Positions 37,554 through 51,179 of a stretch of 64,000 nucleotides of DNA are shown here, piece after piece. How positions within the stretch are numbered: position 1 is the stretch's first letter; every line of letters starts with the position of its first letter. The position numbers and the translations under genes are program-made. The stretch comes from Anas platyrhynchos (taxonomy: Eukaryota; Chordata; Aves; Anseriformes; Anatidae): NCBI RefSeq assembly GCF_047663525.1, contig NC_092591.1, positions 49,825,501 to 49,889,500 on the forward strand, written 5' to 3'. The notes under the pieces are model-generated. The model saw only the letters and a program-made list of their open reading frames with translations, was not told where the DNA came from and ran no database searches.

Positions 37554-40461
37554 GTAGGCTGGCAGTACTAATGACAGCAACCCAGGTGCTTGTAGGACAT
37601 CCGAGTGTTGATTCATTTTTCCCATTTTAATGTGCAGGTCAATGATTTTATTTTATATGTGCAGTGAGACTATTCATAAAGCAAGGTCTTCCTTGGCATG
37701 AGTAAAAGTATTATAATCTTGCTGTTCTTCAGAAGTGTATGAAATATTGTGAGCTGGGAAGGGATTTCTTTTCCCCTTTCAAGGTAAAAAGAGGTGATAC
37801 TGAACACAGCTGTCAGAGTTGATTAAATAACCGTGGCTGGGGTTCATGGCTGGGGTTCACTCTGTAAGAATCTGAGCGGGATAAATAGCAAGGAGAAAGA
37901 TTGTTTGCTGTGACCCTCAACTAGAATAACAGACCAAAGGCAAATCCATCAGGAAATATTCCCAGCACTGGGAATATTTCTAGCTCTCCTGAGAGAGCTG
38001 CTGAAAACTCCACTGCCTTGGAGCCAGGCAATTCAAAGTGTTTGATGAGTAGCCTGCTGGCAGGTATTATCTCCTGCAGAAGATGAAGGTCGGGTGACCT
38101 GAAAGGGCTTGTTGGTCATTCATTTATTGTGGGGCATGTTAAATGAAGGCAAAACCAAAAAAACAAACAAGCAAAAAAAAAAAAAAAAAAAAAAAAAGAA
38201 AAAAAAACAACCAACCAAAAAAAAAAAAAGAAAGAAAGAAAAGAAAAGAAAAAAAAAACACACAACAAAGCCCACAAGAAACTGTTTGAACTTTTCTTGA
38301 GCAGAAGTAAACCCTGTCTGATTCAGCTGATGATTAATAGCATTGGCCATGGGTTTGGAGGTCAGCATGGTACCACGGTGGCACTTAGTCAAAAGGCCAG
38401 ATGAGGAGAGAAAGTATTAAATATTTTGCTCTAAATGTATTTGGTGCTGGTTATTTCTTTACAATGAAATAGATATCACCCTGAGGAGGCATTGCTTGTG
38501 GTTTGAGACACTCTGAAGTTGCTGCGGGAGATGACTTTGCATAGGTGTTATGTGGCAGAAAGGGATCTGTGGCCAGCACAGGGCACCTAGCTCTGCAGCT
38601 AACAGAGCGTCCGTGCTATCTGTAGCAAAGCAGGACTATTCAGGGGCAAGCAGGTTGTTGCTCAGTGGACAGATTTTACCACGTCTGCCACAGGACGCAG
38701 CCAAGAAAGGGGGACATTGTCAATGCTGTGATGTATCTGGGCACAGCTGCGCATGGCAGATCTGTGGGCAGCAGAGCACAAGCAAGCATGTTGCCAGGCT
38801 GCCTCGGCGATGGCAGCAGGGGATGCAGTGCAGACAGTGATGTTCAGCAGCACGGGCAGGTAGATGGAGCAATGCAGGCAGATGGGGACAGCAGTATGGG
38901 CAGCTTGTTCTCACTGGGATGAAATGAAGAGAAGCTGGGAAGGAAACAAACCTTACTTTTAGTTGCCAAGGCCTAATGAACAATTTTGAACTTAAACAGA
39001 GCTCTTAAGGAAAAAGCTGAGTAGACCTTTTTGTCATTCTGGGTCTGGAACTTTATCAAAGCATGCTGTCCTTTCCCAACTGACTCTGAAAGGTTGTGCA
39101 GAAGTGTTGCTTTATTGAAGGGATATAAATGAAATAATCTCAGAAACACCCTGAGCATTGTCACTTTAGACCATGGCTTGGATGTATTTCTTATGAAGGA
39201 CACCTTCCAAGTAGACACAGAACTGAGATTTCTAGCAAGTTAATTGAATGGCTAAGTGGGGATGTAATCAGTCAGAGAAACCAAAGCCATACCCATGTAA
39301 TTTCTCATTCAGCGTATATAGTCTTAATGTTTAGTTTTTCTCTCTCTCTTTTTTTTTTTTTTTCCTCACCCCAATCATATTAGGAAATATAATTTAATCT
39401 TCTCTATGCTGTTTGTTCACCTTCAGCACTTCTCATAGTCAGGTAATGAAAAACAGGTTAGTCACTTTTGTATTTGTTTCTACAAGATTTTGTTTTCTAA
39501 GTCTGATGCAGTAGCACAAAGTTTCAGTGTTTGAAGTGAAAGTCTTGTATTTATTTTTATACAATACCATATTCCCATGGCAACCACACTGATATTACTT
39601 TTGGTTGCGTCTCTATGGAAGCTAAAATTGGGGTCAAATTTGAGCAGACATTTACAGCTTTCCAGTACCAGTAATCCTTACAAACAGAGTTCTCAGCAGG
39701 GTACTTAAACAGATGACTAACTTGAAATGTATAAATATTCTCTCTAGAGCAAATATGCAGCCAGTATAAATTGCCGTATCTCCTTTAGAATCCAGGGAAC
39801 TATAGTGCTTTACATCGACAGAGGATACACTCCTACAGCTCTAATGGAGCCACTCACATTCAGCATGCACATACTAAAGTACCTTACAAAACTGAGGTCT
39901 GAATAAAGTCTACACAGGGACTGAGTCGTGTGTGCTGCTCCGCCTGTGTAGAAGGGCATGCATTAGACACTTGAGCTCAGAATCGAGGACTAAGAAGTGG
40001 TGTGAGAGCAGTGGTCTCAGTGACTTTAATAATATAGCGTGAGACAGACAAAATTGTGTCTTGAATTGGCCACTCTGGTTTGGTTCCATGTGAAAAAGTC
40101 ACCACACTTTCAGAATGTAATTCTGCTCTCTGATAGCTTTACTTATGGCAAGCCCCATCAGGTATAAGAAGATAAAGGCAGACTGGGATATTAGTACCTG
40201 ATGTCTAATGGCTCTATGCAGTGTGCATTGGTGTTGTAATGGACTGTGGATGCCTCAGCATGAAAGACAAAACACAGTCAGGTGCTTATCTGAGGAACTG
40301 AGTGGACATCCACATGTGGGCCCCTCAGGTCAGTAGGTGTCTTGGCCGAGAAGGTAACTTACCTTCAAAGCATTTCTCAGTTAAAGTGGATGTGCTTATG
40401 TACTGGCATTATTTCTCATTTTGAAGAATAAGATAATTTACAGCTTCCTTCTCTTTCTTAG
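37554..40461 (+). other. RAG1: RAG1 5' intron (inferred)
   Basis: Non-coding. It holds a 28-bp perfect hairpin at 37953-37980, a long A-rich low-complexity tract at about 38150-38262, and a T-rich tract at about 39347-39363. It ends at the polypyrimidine tract and AG (40460-40461) that precede the RAG1 coding exon. No exon was found inside. Confidence 0.5.
38150..38262. repeat. A-rich low-complexity tract
   Basis: More than 100 bases of nearly pure A with scattered C and G, including an uninterrupted run of about 25 A at 38173-38197 and AAAG/AAAAC units. It produces spurious Lys-rich and Phe-rich open frames. Confidence 0.95.
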
Positions 40462-40487
40462 GTGATTTGGTTTCTGACACACTGGAG

Positions 40488-43400
40488 ATGTCGATAGCAT
40501 CACAGATGGACCTGCCTGAAGAGATTCAGCATCCTTATACAAAATTTTCCGAATGGAAATTCAAGCTGTTTAAAGTGAGACCATCTGAAAAAACATCTTC
40601 TGATAACAGCCAGTGCATAAATAAGGATCAGGCAGAAGAGGTAGCTTCTACAGACAAAGGCATCATGCTGCATAAAGATGAAGGAGTTCCAAGAGGAGAA
40701 AAAATTCTGACACAGACGGACTTAATGGGCAATAGGCAGGCACTTGGGAAAGATGCCAACGACATGAAAATACAAGACAACACAGAGCATCAGAACAACC
40801 TGAAGCAACTTTGCCGCATCTGTGGAGTTTCATTTAAGAGTGACTGTAACAAGAGAAGTCATCCAGTACATGGGCCAGTGGACGATGAAACTCTGTGTCT
40901 TCTGAGAAAGAAAGAGAAAAAAGCAACCTCTTGGCCAGATCTTATCGCTAAGGTTTTTAAGATTGATGTGAGAGGGGATGTTGACACTATCCATCCCACT
41001 CAATTTTGTCACAACTGCTGGAGTATTATCCACAGGAAATTCAGTAACACTCCCTGTGAAGTGTATTTTCCTAGGAACAGCACGATGGAGTGGCAACCCC
41101 ACTCTGCAAACTGTGATGTGTGCCATGGTACCAGCCGGGGAGTCAAAAGAAAAAGCCAGCTACCCAGTGTACAACATGGCAAACGTGTGAAGACCATTGC
41201 AGAACGTGCTCGAGTTAACAGAGGCGTAAAGAACCAAGCACAGATGAATAACAAAAATGTAATGAAAGAGATCACCAACTGCAAGAATACACATCTCAGC
41301 ACCAAGCTGCTTGCGGTTGATTATCCAGTAGATTTCATTAAATCCATCTCTTGCCAGATCTGTGAACATATTTTGGCAGATCCAGTGGAAACAACATGTA
41401 GACACTTGTTTTGCAGAACTTGCATCCTTAAATGCATCAAAGTTATGGGCAGCTATTGCCCCTCCTGCTGGTATCCTTGCTTCCCTACTGATCTGGTTAC
41501 CCCAGTGAGATCGTTCCTGAACATCCTTGATAGCCTGAGCATAAGATGCCCTGTAAAGGAATGTGATGAAGAGATCTTGCATGGAAAATATGGCCAACAC
41601 CTCTCCAGCCACAAGGAGATGAAAGATAGAGAGCTCTATAGCCACATAAATAAAGGTGGCCGACCGAGGCAGCATCTTCTGTCTTTGACCAGGAGAGCTC
41701 AGAAACATCGTCTGAGAGAACTGAAATGTCAAGTCAAGGCTTTTGCTGAGAAAGAAGAGGGTGGTGATATAAAGGCCGTATGCATGACTTTGTTCCTGCT
41801 AGCTTTAAGAGCAAAAAATGAACACAAACAAGCAGATGAATTGGAGGCTATAATGCAAGGGAGGGGATCTGGACTCCACCCTGCTGTCTGCCTGGCAATC
41901 CGAGTCAACACGTTCCTCAGCTGTAGCCAATATCACAAAATGTATAGAACTGTAAAAGCTGTCAGTGGGAGGCAGATTTTCCAGCCACTGCATGCTCTTC
42001 GCACTGCTGAGAAAGCTCTCTTACCAGGTTATCATCCATTCGAGTGGAAACCTCCCTTGAAAAGCGTCTCCGCTAACACAGAAGTGGGAATTATAGATGG
42101 ACTATCAGGATTGCCACTCTCAATTGATGACTACCCGGTAGACACAATTGCAAAGAGATTTCGATATGATACAGCCTTGGTTTCTGCCTTAAAGGACATG
42201 GAAGAAGAGATCTTGGAGGGCATGAAAGCAAAAAACCTGGATGACTATTTGAGTGGTCCCTTCACTGTGGTAGTAAAAGAGTCCTGTGATGGAATGGGAG
42301 ATGTCAGCGAGAAGCACGGAAATGGGCCTGCAGTCCCAGAGAAGGCCGTTCGCTTTTCTTTTACAGTTATGAACATTTCTATAGCCCATGGGAACGAAAA
42401 GGTAAGGATCTTTGAAGAAGTAAAGCCCAATTCAGAATTATGTTGCAAGCCCTTGTGCCTTATGCTGGCCGACGAATCGGATCATGAAACTCTGACGGCG
42501 ATCCTGAGCCCTCTCATAGCAGAAAGAGAGGCTATGAAGGACAGCGAACTGCTACTCGAAATGGGAGGCATCCTGAGAACATTCAAATTCATCTTTCGGG
42601 GTACAGGATACGATGAGAAACTTGTACGGGAAGTGGAAGGGCTGGAGGCCTCAGGTTCCACCTACATCTGTACCCTCTGTGATGCGACCCGCCTGGAGGC
42701 GTCCCAGAATTTGGTCTTCCACTCCATCACCAGGAGCCACGCTGAAAATCTGGAGAGGTATGAAATATGGAGGTCTAACCCTTATCATGAATCTGTTGAT
42801 GAGCTCCGTGACAGAGTGAAGGGTGTTTCAGCCAAGCCTTTTATTGAGACTGTGCCCTCCATAGACGCGTTGCACTGTGACATTGGCAATGCAACAGAGT
42901 TCTACAGGATTTTCCAGATGGAGATTGGTGAAGTCTACAAGAATCCTGATGTATCTAAAGAGGAGAGGAAGAGATGGCAGTTGACTCTTGACAAACACCT
43001 CAGGAAGAAGATGAACTTAAAACCGATGATGAGGATGAGTGGAAACTTTGCGAGAAAGCTCATGTCTAAAGAGACGGTAGAGGCAGTATGTGAATTAATA
43101 AAGTGTGAGGAAAGGCATGAAGCCCTGAAGGAACTAATGGACCTTTATCTGAAAATGAAACCAGTGTGGCGATCTTCATGCCCTGCCAAGGAGTGCCCAG
43201 AATTGCTGTGCCAGTACAGCTACAATTCACAGCGTTTTGCTGAGCTCCTGTCTACAAAGTTCAAGTACCGATATGAAGGCAAGATCACCAATTATTTCCA
43301 CAAAACCCTTGCTCATGTTCCTGAAATCATTGAAAGAGATGGGTCCATTGGTGCCTGGGCAAGTGAAGGAAACGAGTCTGGAAACAAACTGTTTAGGAGG

Positions 43401-43613
43401 TTCCGGAAAATGAATGCCAGGCAGTCCAAATTCTATGAAATGGAGGACGTCTTGAAGCATCACTGGCTATATACATCTAAGTACCTCCAGAAGTTCATGA
43501 ATGCTCATAAAACATTAAGAAGCCAGGGCTTCACCATCGATCCAGAGGATAGTTTAGGTGATTCCTTGCCGCTGGAGGTCTCTATGGAAAGCAATGATTC
43601 AGAGGAACTCTAA
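40488..43613 (+). CDS. RAG1: RAG1, catalytic subunit of the V(D)J recombinase
   Basis: RAG1 binds recombination signal sequences, nicks and forms hairpins at V, D and J segments in lymphoid nuclei, and ubiquitylates through its RING. It descends from a Transib-like transposase. The single coding exon follows an acceptor at 40460-40461. The frame stays open upstream, but the first ATG is at 40488 (GAGATGT, purine at -3), giving 1041 residues against 1043 in human. Features in order: N-terminal [18 protein letters not shown]; zinc-binding LCRICGV (C109, C112); RING from C289 ([18 protein letters not shown]); nonamer-binding region from about 390 (GGRPRQHLL); catalytic core with D601 (SCDGMGD), D709 (GTGYDEKL) and E963 (EGNESGNK), the positions equivalent to mouse D600, D708 and E962; CxxC/HxxxxH zinc ligands. 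No frameshift or stop is present. It faces RAG2 tail to tail. Confidence 0.99.
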   Translation: MSIASQMDLPEEIQHPYTKFSEWKFKLFKVRPSEKTSSDNSQCINKDQAEEVASTDKGIMLHKDEGVPRGEKILTQTDLMGNRQALGKDANDMKIQDNTEHQNNLKQLCRICGVSFKSDCNKRSHPVHGPVDDETLCLLRKKEKKATSWPDLIAKVFKIDVRGDVDTIHPTQFCHNCWSIIHRKFSNTPCEVYFPRNSTMEWQPHSANCDVCHGTSRGVKRKSQLPSVQHGKRVKTIAERARVNRGVKNQAQMNNKNVMKEITNCKNTHLSTKLLAVDYPVDFIKSISCQICEHILADPVETTCRHLFCRTCILKCIKVMGSYCPSCWYPCFPTDLVTPVRSFLNILDSLSIRCPVKECDEEILHGKYGQHLSSHKEMKDRELYSHINKGGRPRQHLLSLTRRAQKHRLRELKCQVKAFAEKEEGGDIKAVCMTLFLLALRAKNEHKQADELEAIMQGRGSGLHPAVCLAIRVNTFLSCSQYHKMYRTVKAVSGRQIFQPLHALRTAEKALLPGYHPFEWKPPLKSVSANTEVGIIDGLSGLPLSIDDYPVDTIAKRFRYDTALVSALKDMEEEILEGMKAKNLDDYLSGPFTVVVKESCDGMGDVSEKHGNGPAVPEKAVRFSFTVMNISIAHGNEKVRIFEEVKPNSELCCKPLCLMLADESDHETLTAILSPLIAEREAMKDSELLLEMGGILRTFKFIFRGTGYDEKLVREVEGLEASGSTYICTLCDATRLEASQNLVFHSITRSHAENLERYEIWRSNPYHESVDELRDRVKGVSAKPFIETVPSIDALHCDIGNATEFYRIFQMEIGEVYKNPDVSKEERKRWQLTLDKHLRKKMNLKPMMRMSGNFARKLMSKETVEAVCELIKCEERHEALKELMDLYLKMKPVWRSSCPAKECPELLCQYSYNSQRFAELLSTKFKYRYEGKITNYFHKTLAHVPEIIERDGSIGAWASEGNESGNKLFRRFRKMNARQSKFYEMEDVLKHHWLYTSKYLQKFMNAHKTLRSQGFTIDPEDSLGDSLPLEVSMESNDSEEL

Positions 43614-45968
43614 ACGTAAAATGTGTTTGGCGTTGGGTTTGTGATGGGGTCTTCCTGTGAGGAGACAGCTTCCTTCTCAGGCCTGTAGAGGTACAGGGAA
43701 GCGTGAAACTATCATCTCTATACTCTGTATAAAGGTGCTGAGTGGAGTTTAATAAAATACTGTGTCTGTTGGGAGCTTCCAAAGGAGGCAATGCAGTGGT
43801 GCATTTACCAGTTATTATGTGAGAGGGAAGTGGAAACAAATTGCAAAGAAGCATCTCCAGTTTATTTTGGTCTCAGCATTGTTTATACATGAGAAAGCCA
43901 AAGTAAACAAGGTTTTATAGAGAGCAATACTTCGGAATGAATATGATTCTGGAGAGTTATGACACTTGCTGAAGAAGTGAGCATGGCTATTTGTTCTGTT
44001 TGCATTTTTTAAACTATTTTGCTATTTACTTTTCAAGAGGGTTTGATTATTTTATTGATGGTTATTTGGCTTTTATAAGTCAAGGTCTGGCAGTGAGACA
44101 GTTGGGTAATTGTTCTGGGATAAAGTTCAGGTATTTTTATATGATATATTGACTAAAGATGCAAACTTTGATTTCAAACATTTAAAAGTATTATTTAACA
44201 CTTAGATTGTAGTACTGCTTAGGAGCAGGTGGTGGTATCGGCAAGGTAATTTACTATATAAAGATATAGGAAAGGTAACTATAATATTTTAAAGATATTT
44301 TTATCATAGTCCATTTACTCTAAAATGCAAACCAGTTTTTGTGCTCCTAAATCAGCATTTGCAGTGCCTTGTGCTTATCTCACTATTCAAAGTACACTCA
44401 AGCTCTGCTGTGCAGCTTGTTGCTTGATATGCATTTTAGATTTTGATGGTAACCTCAGCATATAGGATAATTTGTATCTGTAATTTTAATGGGTGGATTC
44501 CTGGCCTTACTGAAGGCACCAGTAAATCGTCATGAATACCCCCAGTTTCACCAGGTGACTACGAGTCACAGCAGAGTGGTGGTTTCTTAGGGGATGGGCA
44601 TTAACTCGACCAGGTACATGTCAGTGTTCAGATTTTCTCTGTTAGAATAGTTCACTGACCACTTGCGACGTGCTCTGACAGTGTGCCGTACTGAGCTTTT
44701 TCACATCTGGGATGTGTCACTTACAGTCTCATTTTCTAGATATATAAAATGGGAATGACATTTATTAACCTCAAGGATAGTTTGCATAAAGGCGTAGTGG
44801 GAAAACAATGAACTGCAGCTGATAGTATTTTACATCATTACAACAATGTTTAGTTAGCAGTTTACATATCTTACACTATATTAGGAGCACCATTACGTTG
44901 GTGGTATTTGCCTTTCTGAAGTGTCATTGCTACGTGACTGGAGGCCGCTTCGATCAGATGAGATTGCACTGGTAATCTTTGTGGATAAAGTAGTTTTTCA
45001 CTAGCAGCTATGGGTAAAAGGGTTTCAAAGTTAACTTGTATAAGCTTTGAGATTTGGAAACTAAAATATTTCTGGACTTACCACCTTTGTAAGGGAACAG
45101 GTCTAGACCTTCATTCAGCAAAGTGTTCAAGTGCAAGTTTACATTCAAGCGTGTGAGTTGACCATTGAATGCAAGCATGCTTACATCTTAAAAATATTTT
45201 AAAACATTAAAATTATATGAATTTAATTTAATGATTTGGTCAAGAAATATACTCAGAAGTATCTGAGATAACTCTAAACCACTTAGCCTTTCTGAAATAA
45301 GAATAAATGCTTGAACAATCAAAGCACAGATCTAAAAGAACCTGCATTTTGTTTTTATTTTGATGTGGCAGGAGCTGGTTTGTGAGTGTGGAGATACAAC
45401 ATGTTTAAAGAATGGATGGTCTGAGGTTTGAGTAGTAGCATCTTGCTCGTGTTATTTAATCCATCTTTGAAGGTCTGGTATTTACTGTTTATGGACTATG
45501 AAAAAGTAGGATTAAGTGTTAGTAACTAGTACAAATATTAATAATATTCTGATTATGCCTTTCATTAGATTTTATTACTTTAAATCCTAATTTTTTAAGT
45601 ATTTTGTAATTTAGGATTTGGTTTTTATATGTTGTCTTTAAACATAGTTTAATATTAAGTCAAAATTTTGGGCTGGAAATAATGCCTTTTGCTTAAAAGT
45701 TTTTCTTGTCTAAGCAGTCATAAGAACTGCAGTTTTTTGTAGGTTTTACCATATACATCTGCACTTACTGAGTGTTCTTTTCAAGATTAAATTATTTCTT
45801 TCAATTCTTTGAATAAAACAAGTATTTCCCAGAGAGCATAACTGCCAGGTTTACATAAGTATCATTTTTTACCAATAAATGCAGACAACAAGTACTGCTG
45901 TTTCCCATAGTGTAAAAATATCAGGTATAGGATAAAGAACATCCTTTAGATGTAAATGCAGACAAAAC

Positions 45969-45992
45969 TTTTTTTTTTTTTTTTTTTTTTTT
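45969..45992. repeat. Poly-T run
   Basis: About 24 uninterrupted T on the plus strand inside the inferred RAG1 3' UTR, followed at 46028 by a second T-rich and TTC-rich run. Confidence 0.95.
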
Positions 45993-47366
45993 GTCTATAG
46001 TGTTTAATTATGCAAATACTTGCATGCTTTTTTTTTCTTCTTCTTCTTTGTGTGCTTATTTGGGGGCAACTATATTACCTTAGGTTTTATTCTTGCCTCT
46101 ACTTGAATAACCAATAACCCAAAGCCTGGTTTAACAGTCCTGACTCAGCTCATGATGGTTTTCACTGCCTTTAAGTGGTTTATATATTCATGCTGCCTTT
46201 GCACAGGAGTGAACTTCACCCACAAGAAATCTTGACCTGTTCCTTGCATTGCATATGTGCCACTGGAGAGACAGGCCAGACTTTGGTCATTTTGCACATG
46301 TAATTTCAGTGACTTCACTGACATTTTCAAATTCCGAATTCACTTTTACAAGCCGCTTATACAAGAGCCAGCGATTCGTCTCACTGCCTTCAAAAGGGCT
46401 GTGTAATGTTATCCATTTATGTATGATTTCTCAAGACCAGCCTTAGATCCTGGCTGAACTCAACAGGCTGAACTGTGCACGGGACAGGCCATGGGCATTC
46501 AGGGACATGCAAAATTATTCTTTTGTGAGATGCTATTGAGCCATCAGGACACACTTCACATTCCACCAAGTATGGGAAGAACAGTTGACACAGACAACTA
46601 TTACTATTCTTTTTCCTTTTCCTTAGACTTGAATCTAGTTTAATCTTTTCTTTTTTTTTTCCCCTTGTTGACGTTTCCTGTAAATCAAGAGACTCTCTTT
46701 GAGACTTTTGAACTCATTAAAACAAACAGCATTGAAAGAGTAGGTACCTGCAAGTGAAGCTTTGTAAACAGGAATAAAATAACAATGCTGCTTGCGCACT
46801 GGCATGCATCTGAAGGCAAACAAATTTTGACTGCAGACAGGTGCATCATTTGTTTACTCAGGCTATTGTTAAGCATTTTGGTTTTGAAGAGGCTTTAGAA
46901 AAGTGGAGACACTTTTATTCATGGCACTCTCTCAAACCTTCACATTTTCTTTTTTAATGCTAATACTTGGTACAAATCCTTCAGTAATTACTTCATGGTG
47001 AATGCTTTTCTTGTTTTGAAATTGTATTGACTGCATTTTTTTTTTTTATACAATGACATTATGTATCTTATTTTGTTTGGTTTTATTCAAGGGCTCCATA
47101 TTGTGAATTGCTTTGTTATGAAACGATGTGAACTATGTTGGAAGCTATGATTCTGGTTTCACACATTTTTTCCTCACAGGACTAATTCTATTGACTTTAA
47201 GCAAATCAGCGTTGACTTCTAGTCAGGTAGTTTGGACACAAATTCTGGATATTTACAGCATCCCAATTTCTGACTGCTCTGAGTCCTGTGTGATGTCTCA
47301 CAGCACGGCTTCATCATTTTGCTTTTTCTTATTGTACCAGTTGCTTTATTCATAAAATCTGTTTAA

Positions 47367-47372
47367 AATAAA
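47367..47372 (+). terminator. RAG1: Candidate distal RAG1 polyadenylation signal
   Basis: A canonical AATAAA followed by a T/G-rich stretch (gtttctggatttggatttct). It is the last strong signal in the plus orientation before the intergenic gap. Use of this site rather than 43751-43756 is inferred from the usual length of RAG1 messages. Confidence 0.45.
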
Positions 47373-47390
47373 AGCCTTGTAAATATTGAA

Positions 47391-50300
47391 GTTTCTGGAT
47401 TTGGATTTCTTATCAGTTTTTCACCTGTGCACATAATTTCATGATAACAGTCTCCCTTTTCATTCAAACTTTGGATGCGTTTCATATTTGGACAGTTCTA
47501 ATACTCAGAGAGTACAGCTGAGATCCCAGTCCTGTTCCAAAGTTACCAAGTTAACATAAATGAAGATTGCTCTGTGCATCTCAATAGTCCTTTTAGCACC
47601 TTTCTTCATAGGCAGCTGTTTGAGAGAAAAATAAAACCAGTTTCATTTAGTCTGTAAATTACTTCTGCTTCATTTACAAATGCCACCCTGGTGTTTGTTT
47701 AAAATCAGCCTTGCACTGTTACATCCATACTGCTACGTTAAGCTTCTTTACTGGCTTCTATGCATCCTTGACATCCAATTTTGTCTCCCTGACATAGACT
47801 TAGCTGCAAAAATTAGTTTCAATCTACCTTTTAGTTTGTGATTTTTAGTTCCCCTTTACTCCAGTTAGGAAAACCTTACTTCCCCTGCAATGATATCTCA
47901 GGGTCAAAAAACGTACATAAACCAACTAGTCTGGATGGAATTAATGATAAGCAAATTGAGCATTTACATTATTAGCTACCTGATTTCCTGCTGCAATCAG
48001 GTAATTAGACATCTAATTCCTAGACTTTATGTAACCAACTTAGTTCTTTCAGCTGACCGTGAATAAAATTTGCTGGATGGAAAAAATTGGAAACCATAAA
48101 AAAACAAACAAACCCAATCCCCAGAGAGCTTCCTGGTAAATTAGGATGATTTAATTCCTTTATTCCTAAATCCATAATAACTGACTGAACTTTACTTTCC
48201 ATGTATTCTCATTAGAACCAGAATCAGATGAAGAATAATGAGGCCTAACATCGTTCTTCTTCAGCGCACAGCTTCAGATGACTGAGTGTGGCACGATTTT
48301 CAGAGCTGACCAGCTGCAACTCCTGAGTGGGGCAGCTTCTCTACCTTCTGCATCAAGCTTAATATCATCTGTAGTCCGAAAAGACACAATAGAAAGGATT
48401 TAATCAGTACTTTATCTAGCAGCACCAGGAGAGAGTCCAAGAGGTGAGATCGCTGTATTTTCAGTGCCTGGCCCTTCCTGCGAAGATGGGCATTTTGAGC
48501 CAGTGGACAATACAAGGACAGCTATCACCTGAAGGTGGCCCTGCACACGTGGTAGTGGCCAGTGTTTTCTTCCTGTGTACACGTGTGTTTTGAGAAATTT
48601 GAAGGTTTATAACATGATTATCTTGCTTTTTGTTAAAGAAAAGAGGGGCTTTGGTGTCACAATTTTCAAATGCCAAACACGGATACCAAGCTGGAGTTTG
48701 ATTTTCAGGAGCTGTTGCTCAATAGATTCTCAGAAGTTTAGTTTTGTTTGAAATGGGACAGGGTAGGAATAAAATGTGAAGGAAGCTATAGTCACCTATC
48801 ATTAAACACAGAAGTAAGCAAGTCCTGTCTGCACTGCACCGAATCTACCAGGAAATATTTTTACAGATTCTGTTTCAATCTGAATTCAATCTTTTCCTTT
48901 GGGCTTCCAGTAGCGTTATTTCCACTCCTTTCAGTGGTCTATTGGTGCAATGAGTCACCCCAAACTATGACACATGCTTTAGTGCTACTACTAAAGTTTG
49001 TTCCGTGCCTTTCCTTTAGATTAATCAGGTGCTTCGGGGTCCAAGTACTTTTCACAAGCAGTAAAACCCATATATTATTCTCTTAAAAGCTGGTAATAAC
49101 AACATAGTGTTACTAAAATGTGACTGGGAACCCTGATGCTGCTTGTTGTGGTTACAAAACACATAGGTCAGTTGGATGCAGATACAACAGCGATTTACTT
49201 CAGCACTCAAATCTGCTTCATTTTATCTTCTAATTCTACCCTGCATGAGGAAGAAACATCTTGTATTGATCAGCTGGTTTTGAAGACGATCAATACTCTA
49301 ACAAGCACATGCCTCAAAAGCACCATCAGAATTATTAGGGAATTAAATATTTTCTGCAATCTTGAATGCTATGTCAAGTGTCTTCACTACAGGTTGTTGA
49401 TCATGTAACTCTGTATGTTTGAGTCCTTAGGAATATTACATTTTACCTTTCTTATTACTTTCTTTTCCAGCAGTAACTCTAAGCTGTGATTTAATGCTTG
49501 TTGTACTACCCTTTGCTGTGAGGCTGGGACATGGTTTGACTAAGCAATTTCTCCCTCCTTGCCAAGTAACACATACATTAAAAAAAAGAAGGCACAGACC
49601 AAACAAATTCGTTGCTCAATGATGGGCCTCAGGACTTTGAGATATCGATGGTAATTGGGAGAGGTAACAGGCAAAACATGGACTGGGCATCGCCAGGGAG
49701 TGGAATAATTGTGAGGAGTGCTTTGCTGTTCTAAAATGGGGAAGGGGCTTGTTGTTGTGTGTGCATAGTGTCCACCTGTTGGTGTTGTGATGATGTTCTT
49801 TAATTTTTGCTGAGGGTATTTTTTGTTTTTGATGCAAATGAAGTTTGTCACGTGTGCTAAATGTATATTTTAAAGACAATTGAGCTGAGTAAGACCTATG
49901 ACATGTAAGGGGATGTTGTTTATTGAATTTCACCAGTTTGAAGGGACTTCACATGGCCATAATTTTCATGTATTCCTTCGGAAAACACAGCATTATGTAC
50001 TCTGAGCTCAGAAAGGAGCATGACAAAGGAAACAAGAAACTGGCATTAAATTCTATGGGTTTATACTACTATCAAACTGATGAGAGGGGTCTCGGGATGA
50101 TCTACCTCCCACTCCTAAGCTCTTCCCATATTATAACCTCCCTCAGCATATAAATAGGTTGGAAATTGAAATGTTGTCTTGTTGCCCTTTACTATCCTCC
50201 ACTGTTGACTTGTGAAGGTGTCAAGGGGAGTACTGTGCACACACATTTGTGTTGATGGGAACACATCGGTGCTTTGCAAAGGAGTGGCTGCTCAGGGTCT

Positions 50301-51179
50301 GCACATACTGCTCTGGTGGCTGACAGCTGCTCCTGTTGCTCTTCTGTTTTATTCAGGGGTCCAGCACAAGAACTAGAATGTGGATACTGAGCTATTAATG
50401 TTGGCTCACAAAAGTTCAGAGGATAGTATTGATTTTTTGAAAAGATGTTTGGAACAGTAATAAAAATAAAAAATAGTCAAGAGTGATGAGGCTTTACAGA
50501 TAGCCAATAAAAGGATCCACAAAAAAAGTTAGTAAACTCTTGGGTTATTCAACCTTGACAACATCCTTTTCAATCTGAATCCAATCTTGTCCTCATGCTT
50601 TGAGCAGCCAGCTGCATTTGTTTCCACCTTCACAATGCTCCAGTGGCTCAATGACTCATTCTGAGCTGCAGCTTGCACTTTCGTACTTTCACACTCTACA
50701 CAGTCACCCTTGGGGGAGCAGAGAAAGTTTAGTGGAGTACCTGAAGTAATAATAAGAGTTGTGTTGATCAGAAGGGACTTCTTCTGAAGTCAGTGGAAAC
50801 TCACAGCACGGGGCGGCTGTGAAGCCAGACTCCTTATTAGATTTCAGATGGACCTCCCAACCACACATGCACACATGTTGTCCTGTCATAGACTTTGGGA
50901 TTTATAATGTTTGGTTTAGCCCATGAGTAGATGGGAAAGAAACAAAACAAAACAAAAAAACAGCACCCATTTTTATTATAAACTTTATTAGCTGATATAT
51001 ATTTAAAAATACAAACAAAAGTCAGTTGTTGAGCACAGTGGTTTAAAAAAGGAATTTATTTTTTTTACTGTGAGGTGATAGTCCATAACTCTAGCCAAAA
51101 CTGACATACAAACATTCAGTACCTTTCAAAACAGAAAATGGATTATCCAGAATGAAACGCTCCATGTTAATCTCCATGC
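47391..51179. other. Interval between the RAG1 and RAG2 3' ends
   Basis: About 3.8 kb of AT-rich, non-coding DNA between the convergent genes. No exon, RNA gene or recognised repeat was found. Open frames at 48748-49086 and 49136-49408 are not related to proteins I know. Confidence 0.55.

Larger units (their letters stand above)
43614..47390 (+). other. RAG1: RAG1 3' UTR (inferred extent)
   Basis: An AT-rich, gene-free stretch after the RAG1 stop with several AATAAA signals (43751-43756, about 45811-45816, 47367-47372). Mammalian RAG1 mRNAs have long 3' UTRs, so the distal signal is plausible and gives about 3.8 kb. It contains a run of about 24 T at 45969-45992 and a TTC-rich run near 46028-46049. 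Several ATTTA pentamers suggest an unstable message, but this is inference. Confidence 0.5.

Noticed and set aside
40467-40487. Upstream extension of RAG1 from a TTG at 40467
   Set aside because: The frame is open back through the acceptor at 40461, but the first ATG is at 40488 and gives a 1041-aa protein of the usual length. The seven extra codons have no ATG.
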